Of a stretch of DNA of 64,000 nucleotides, positions 58,805-64,000 are shown one piece after another. This DNA is from Adiantum capillus-veneris (Eukaryota > Streptophyta > Polypodiopsida > Polypodiales > Pteridaceae). The notes under the pieces were generated by a model. It did not search any database and was not told the DNA's origin. It saw only the letters and a list, made by a program, of their open reading frames with translations. Position 1 is the stretch's first letter. Each line of letters opens with the position of its first letter. A program made the translations under genes and the position numbers. The stretch lies in contig CM043965.1 of assembly GCA_014529385.2 (NCBI GenBank), forward strand, positions 68,159,690 through 68,223,689, in the 5' to 3' direction.

Positions 58805-59390
58805 TCGAGGATAGTGCTGTGAGAGGGGAGATTCAATAGTTATCTTTGCCTAACAACAACCAACTGCTAGCTAAGCTTTTTGCTGATGACTCCCTACTCT
58901 TACTTAAGGCCAATCCTCAGGTGATCATAAATGCTTTGGAGAGATTCTGCAAACATATGCCATAAGATCCGGGTCAAAGTGTAGCATCAACGAATCAAGA
59001 TTGGTCTCTCTTTTAGAGAGTGACTCATTTGATCCATCGATGTGGTCCGGGGAGATAGTGTCAAAAGGGAAGATATTTTGACACCTTGGAGCCCCTCTAG
59101 GGGTAGAGGTCAACCACAAGAAAAAATTCACTTGGTTGATGGAGAGGATAAGAAGCAAGATACGTAGATGGAAATATGTGCTTCTTCCCTTCCCAAGGAG
59201 AGTAAAAGTGATCGACGCATTCATGCTATCATATATAGCCTTTTACGGTCCACTACTTAAGCTTGCCAAATGCAATTGTAAATAGTTTATCGGTAAAAGC
59301 TTTCCTATGGAAGAACACAACACCTTGGCAGTGGGCTAGCTAGAAAATAATGCGAGACCGATTGAGCCAAGTGGTCTAAGGATTAATTCT
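58805..59390 (+). pseudogene. LINE reverse-transcriptase fragment inserted in E3
   Basis: The plus strand reads LLAKLFADDSLLLLKANPQ (RT motif with ADD), then after a stop HLGAPLGVEVNHKKKFTWLM, then RSKIRRWKYVLLPFPRRVKVI and ASWKIMRD-like sequence near the end. This is the order found in L1-type plant LINEs (F-A-D-D box, LG-x-PLG, W-x3-LL-x-P-x-RV). Both ends are truncated, and no poly-A or clear target duplication is present. The E3 linker continues on either side. Confidence 0.75.
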
Positions 59391-59788
59391 TACCAAATTC
59401 TGATAAGCTTCAAGCTTAACTGCTTCCATACATGGAGAAGGATAGTTTTTCCATTTGTTTTCCATGTTTTGGCCTACTTTACGTCCCGCTTGGAAAGCTT
59501 CCAAGGCTGCATTGATGGGCTCAAAAATTTTGTCTACCAAAATTGTCCTCCAAATTTTATTGTGGTTTCCTTCATTTCACTCCCAATTTCTTTCACTTTT
59601 TCTTGGAATAGTTTCTTGTATTTTTCCTCTATTTTCTCATCTCATACCTTTGGCTTCTCCTTTTCTTGGTCTTTTGGGAGGAATTTTTAGTATTCTCTGA
59701 TTCACCAAAGGAGTTATGTTTCTTTTTCTTAACCTAGCCTCTAGTGATCACCTTGATTGGAACAATAGGTTCACTTTTCAAAGAGCTA
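59391..59788 (-). pseudogene. E3 linker, upstream part, heavily decayed
   Basis: The minus strand contains INAALEAFQAGRKVGQNMEN and KWKNYPSPCMEAV, matching the E1 linker (TLDALLKAYDARLKNNQ, RWMTYPYTELE), with several stops. Confidence 0.55.
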
Positions 59789-60169
59789 TTAGGTATCACT
59801 TTGGACTACATTCACCACTGCTTTTCCTTTGTTTAACAGATTTTTTGGACAGTCTTTAGGGAAGTGCCCACTCTTTTTGCAACATTGTATACAAAAAGCT
59901 TCAACTGGCTTAATGTTCTTGTCGGGTTCTGGGCATTCATTTTCCCAATGATCATCTACACCACAATTATGGAAGTTTCCAATCCTTGGCTTAATCATGG
60001 GTCTTACCATTGGAGGTCTAACACCTTGATTAGCTACATAGTACATCGATGTAAGCTCTGATGTAGTATAAATCACATGTTCTTCCATTGAAGGTGGATG
60101 TGAATTAATCCACTCCCCTTCTACCATTACTGTAGATGGATTAGGCTCAACATAACGTGTAATAGGCAC
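59789..60169 (-). pseudogene. E3 nucleocapsid segment with tandem zinc knuckles
   Basis: A 126-codon frame. The first knuckle, HNCGVDDHWENEC, lacks the first Cys. The second, CIQCCKKSGHFPKDC, has one extra Cys (C-x2-C-x5-H-x4-C). E1 has the same two-knuckle layout with different defects. Confidence 0.75.
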
Positions 60170-60193
60170 TAGTGCTTGTTCATCTATGACTCC

Positions 60194-61297
60194 TTATGAA
60201 TGCATGTACTTTATAGGTACTGCATTATGTCCACGATATGGAGGTTGTTGACCCAACATTGGTTGTGGTCTTTCCATACACATTGATGGTCTTTGTGATG
60301 GGTCCATATTAGGCTCATATCTGTACATGGGTTGTTCTTCTAGCCTCATAGGCACATATTGAACATTTCCATCGTACTTTGGTCGGTAATAGAACTCGTC
60401 GGTGTCATGGTTTGTCCACTTACCCTTGCTAGCACACCATTTTTGCGGCTTAATCGGTTGTCCATGTTGAGGTACTCCTTGCCCTGGTCCTCTCATAGGT
60501 GCTTTTTGCATGTTATTGAGCATTTCGTTCATCTTTTTTAGCTTATCTTCTACAGCTGTAAGTGGTGATGCTGCAACTGTTCCCACTTATGTTGGTTCTG
60601 TGGATGTTGTTTTCTCACACTAAGTATCCTTAGGGACATCTTCTTCATTGAAAATATCACAATTGTCTGCCAAGTCAATAGCATTTGATACACACTCTTC
60701 TAGAGTCATATGCTTCTTGCTATACAGTATAGCATATAGTTCTTTGTTGAGCAATCCTTCTAGAAACAATGACACTAATCTTTCTTCTGCTGGTATTTCT
60801 AATTATGGGCATCTTGCAATGTATTGCTTCATCCTAGTTGCACAACCCCTAACAGACTCACCTTGTTTTTGTTTGAAGCTATAGGTTTAAGCTACCGTAC
60901 TATGTTTGATCCCAGTTGTGAAACATGCAGCTACAAATCCTTGAACTAATGTATTTAAATCCATGATTGACCTTGGTGGAATGTTCTAGAACCATGTCAA
61001 ATACTTTCCTTCTAAATTCATTCCAAATCCCTCAAATTGAGTGTGGAAATCAAATATGCATTCTGCTCTTAGCACTTGCTTGAAGCTAGCTAAGTGGTCA
61101 TATGGATCCCTAGATCCACTGTATTTTTTGAAATCAACTGTGGACTGACACGTTTGTTTGGATCAGCTACAACTCTTCTGGTAATTGGTCCTGTCTCGAG
61201 TCCTTCAAACCAATCTGTTGGAAACAGTGACTCATGTAGCCTTGGATTGGCTTTAATGTCACTCGGTTTTCTTCATGATGAGGTAGGTTCAGGTTTT
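60194..61297 (-). pseudogene. E3 gag capsid region, decayed
   Basis: Only 60586-60194 is open (GQQPPYRGHNAVPIKYMHS at the end, like GQQPPLPGARMQVDMRYMP in E1). Between 60587 and 61297 the gag of E1 can be followed in fragments with many stops. Confidence 0.65.
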
Positions 61298-61978
61298 TTA
61301 ACATTGCTCCCAAAAGATCTCTCGGAGTTCCTCTCTTGGAATATTTTCTAGTCCTTGGCCCAATATCCAATCTCTAATAGAGTGCCCTTGGTATATCGTC
61401 TGCTCTACCTCCTCAGGACTCATTATAACAAAGTTATTGTTATAACAATCCCTAAATAGGCAAGTTGGGAGATCTGCGGAACCCTTGTCTTTGATTTTGA
61501 AGATATAGATGATCTTCATGAGTGATAATTGCCGTGATTTGGCATGAGAGGTCCATATAATATCCTTGACGTTCCTATCCTTCCAACAATAGACTCCAAT
61601 CCTAGTATTATCAGTGCTAAGCCGTTTCAAAGGTTTCAGATCAACTTGATCGTATCCCTCAAATTCTAAAGTCAGTGGGCCTTCTTTTGCTGACATATCC
61701 AAAATTATTGTGTTCATTTCTAACCCCCATTTGTCTATCACATCAAGATTTTCAACTTTTACATATTGAGTCCCATTTTTATCCATTTACATTTTCCCTT
61801 GTTTGTTTGCCGTGATTTCCTCTTCAAACTCTATGTCATGGTCATCAATGCAAATGGCATACTTCTCATTAGGATCCAGGTAAACTTGAGCTCCATGGAC
61901 ATTAGTCTCATGAAAGGTGATTATGTGCTTATATCGCATTGTTGTTCCAGTTCCTGACTGAGTCGAGTAGGAAGACAT
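61298..61978 (-). pseudogene. E3 gag N-terminal domain
   Basis: Two ORFs in one frame (61978-61787 and 61786-61298) are separated by a single TAA. Together they give a ~226-codon domain ending GQGLENIPREELREIF. Its middle part (RIGVYCWKDRNVKDIIW, CLFRDCYNNNFVI) matches the N-terminal domain of E1. No known domain recognised. Confidence 0.65.
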
Positions 61979-62789
61979 TTCAGATGTTGAGTCTGAATAA
62001 GTGTTTGAGACTTATTCAAAGATAGTGCCCAAGTGATTACCTTGATTCACGCTCTCTTCTATGGATACTCTATTAGTGATCTCTCCAAATATGCCTTGAT
62101 TTGCTAGTGTACGACCAGATCTAAGGTTCATATAGACTTGTTAAGCCCTGGATAGAGTACTTATCATCGGATTGAATTGTTATCCGTTTTTCCACTTGAC
62201 TTGAATTCAAGTCCTATCAAGCTCTCGATTGTTTTCCTACAACCTGGTTCCTGTGTTAGTTTTAACCAAGTTAGTTGTTTTTTATTAAAGACTGTACAAT
62301 TTTTGCTAGTTATATCACTTCAGTCTGAGCTAAGTGAGTCAGCAAATGAGCTTTCAGATTCTACCCTTGCAAAGAGCTAAAGGACTAATCTACAACCTGA
62401 AAACTGAGTTAACACATGTACTAATTTGGATCCAATGGAACCCAAACTTGGCCCTAACACTGTAGGGTTATACAAATTGGAGAGCGGGTATTTCTGAGCA
62501 ATGAAATAATCAAGCAAGTCCCTTCAGACATTCTTTATTACTAAGAGCAAATTGCAAAAGTACAAGAGGGTTTTCCATTGCTGCAACTAACCCTACAGCC
62601 AAACTCAAATCCCATGATGACTAATCCCATGGAACCGAACTTGGAGCCAATTGCTGATTAGTGACTATCTTTTGATGACTTAGGTCATTTGAGTGTAGCT
62701 TGAGTTAGATGCAATTTGTCTGTTGTTTTCCAAGAGATTGACACCTCTTGTAGCCTCTATGCACTATTTGAGTCAGCTTCGTCCCATAG
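61979..62789. other. Stretch without recognised gene, probably E3 leader or 5' end
   Basis: An inverted repeat around CCCTAACACTGTAGGGTTA lies at 62451-62469. No LTR or primer site could be identified. Small open frames are not convincing. Confidence 0.4.
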
Positions 62790-63250
62790 ATTGTTGACAA
62801 TTATGTTCGTGGTTCTCGTTATAAGATAAGAGTGAGGTTAGAAAAACCATCCACAAAGTGTGCAGGAGATGTGGTTTCTTTTTGTCGAGCCACTGAAGTT
62901 CCAATAGAGGAGGTCAATGGCTATGATGACTTCACATATAAAGGGAAGCATGATGTGTTGAGTAGCACTCTATGTGTTGGGGCAACACATTTGTTGTAAA
63001 TCCAGATGCTTCAACCAATGCCGAGGGTGTGGATTTCTACTTGGTCAAGTGTGTTGCACCATAGGAGAAGGTGGACAAGAGGTACATTGATGAATGGAGC
63101 AACCAATTGATATAGGCTCATATGTTGTGCAAGGACTTTATTACAAGCAATTACATGCATGCACCTTCAAGGGGCAACAAGTTGCCCATTGTTTAGCTAT
63201 ACTTATTTGCTACAATTTATGATGTTCTATCTTTAAGTCAGCTCTATGTC
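62790..63250 (+). pseudogene. Transposase-like gene, C-terminal remnant
   Basis: An open plus-strand stretch, interrupted by a few stops, reads DNYVRGSRYKIRVRLEKPST, then CAGDVVSFCRATEVP, YDDFTYKGKHDVL, LCVGATHLL, NPDASTNAEGVDFYLVKCVA and KRYIDEWSNQLI. This resembles the C-terminal part of the same cysteine-rich transposase-like family as 40284-41160, on the same strand. It may be the other half of that gene, separated by the ~21.6 kb that includes E3 and E4, or a second copy. Confidence 0.45.
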
Positions 63251-63369
63251 TCTTGTGTGCACTAGGTACCAGCATTTTAAGTTATAACCACTAAATTTTC
63301 ATTATATCATTTTTTTGTGCATTGTGTACGAGCGTTTTAAGTTATAACCAAATGTTCAGTAAATATGCT

Positions 63370-63930
63370 GCTCTACACACATTCCAAAGGGCTATATCAG
63401 CTCTTTGACAGTCAGAATGAAGTGTTGAGTAGGGCTTTGGTCCCCTCTTGTATGAGCTGCAAGTCCTCTTAGAGGGAAGAACATGTACCATGTTTGTTGT
63501 GTAAGGAAAATTAGAACTGTGGTAATGCTACTAGCATACACAGTATGCTAACTAGCATGTTGTGTATGCTAAGTAGCATCCAAGTCTTTGACAAAATCCA
63601 AGATGAAGTGTTGAGTAGGGCTTTGGTCCCCTCTTGTATGAGTTGCAAGGCCTCTTAGAGGGAAAATCTCCTACCAGATTTGTTCTGTAATAAAAATTAG
63701 AATTGTGTTTATGCTAACTAGCATACACAGATTACTAACTAGCATCCAAGTCTTTGACAGTGCATAGAATAAAGTGTTGAGTAGGGCTTTGGTCCCCTCT
63801 TGTATGAGCTGCAAGGCCTCTTAGAGGGAAGATCTCCTACCATGTTTGTTATGTAATGAAAATTAGAATTGTGCTTGTGCTCACTAGCATACACAGATTG
63901 TTGACTAGTATACACAATGTGCTAACTTTC
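63370..63930. repeat. Tandem repeat, ~166-186-bp unit, related to 39910-40130
   Basis: AGTGTTGAGTAGGGCTTTGG followed by TCCCCTCTTGTATGAG occurs at 63421, 63607 and 63773, and in diverged form at about 40016. Units also hold CTAACTAGCATACACA and AGCATCCAAGTCTTTGACA. These link this end of the window with the intron repeats at 38.6-40.2 kb. Confidence 0.85.
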
Positions 63931-64000
63931 TGACTAAACAAGAAACATGCCAACAGTACACAAGGTACATACAAATAAAATATAGTACTACAAAATCTGA

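Larger units (their letters stand above)
46390..61978 (-). mobile_element. E3: old Gypsy element related to E1, host of E4; LTRs not found
   Basis: Minus-strand coding remnants follow one order across the interval: N-terminal domain, gag, zinc knuckles, linker, retropepsin, integrase, second retropepsin, W-x-P-K repeats. The first five segments and the repeats are homologous to E1. E4 (48804-57960) splits the first retropepsin and a LINE fragment (about 58805-59390) splits the linker. The RT and RNase H genes are missing: the protease downstream region joins integrase in one open frame. The given limits are those of the coding remnants. I looked for matching LTRs at 41-46 kb and 62-63 kb and saw none. 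Confidence 0.75.

Overview
The window looks like repeat-rich nuclear DNA of a land plant. The retroelements are plant Ty3/Gypsy types: one has a primer site matching plant tRNA-Asp, and two carry the double RNase H of the Tat lineage. There are also LINE remnants, MITE-like hairpins, and very long (AG)n/(CT)n tracts. The Tat-type elements and a cysteine-rich transposase-like gene would fit a fern, lycophyte or gymnosperm, but the sequence does not settle this. I see no intact host gene, no tRNA or rRNA gene and no CRISPR array.

Layout. 1-1576: dispersed repeat and microsatellites. 1577-14639 (minus): LTR element E1, a Gypsy element with gag and protease but no reverse transcriptase or integrase. 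Its leader is built of ~125-bp repeats carrying seven 24-bp palindromes, its middle holds a ~490-bp inverted repeat with four hairpins, and a captured DEAD-box helicase fragment lies against its 3' LTR. 14645-18193: diverged repeats. 18194-28535 (plus): Tat-like element E2, with near-identical 2.09-kb LTRs but a broken gag-pol. 28536-31310: a repeat family invaded by three palindromic MITEs. 31310-37740: LINE remnant and local duplications. 37740-41160: remains of an intron-containing transposase-like gene, with a related C-terminal piece at 62790-63250. 46390-61978 (minus): old element E3, a relative of E1 that has integrase but no reverse transcriptase, plus a second retropepsin and W-x-P-K repeats after the integrase. 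48804-57960 (minus): young Tat-like element E4, nested in the E3 protease gene and encoding one intact polyprotein of about 1719 residues. 62790-64000: transposase-like C-terminus and tandem repeats.

History. Nesting and LTR divergence (counted by eye) give this order: transposase-like gene, then E3 (decayed), then E1 (LTRs ~4% different), then E4 (~0.6%) and E2 (~0.4%). E4 appears able to make all Gag-Pol activities. E2 does not, yet its LTRs are as young, so it may have been copied in trans.

Most interesting: (1) both Tat-like elements carry two tandem, mutually homologous ~70-codon ORFs between the primer-binding site and gag, a leader module I do not recognise; (2) E3 has a second retropepsin followed by W-x-P-K repeats downstream of integrase, and E1 shares the repeats; (3) a helicase cDNA fragment in E1 is bounded by a copy of the LTR terminus; (4) three clustered MITEs contain 139-153 bp palindromes; (5) frame-breaking tandem duplications of 13, 23 and 40 bp occur in three different elements.
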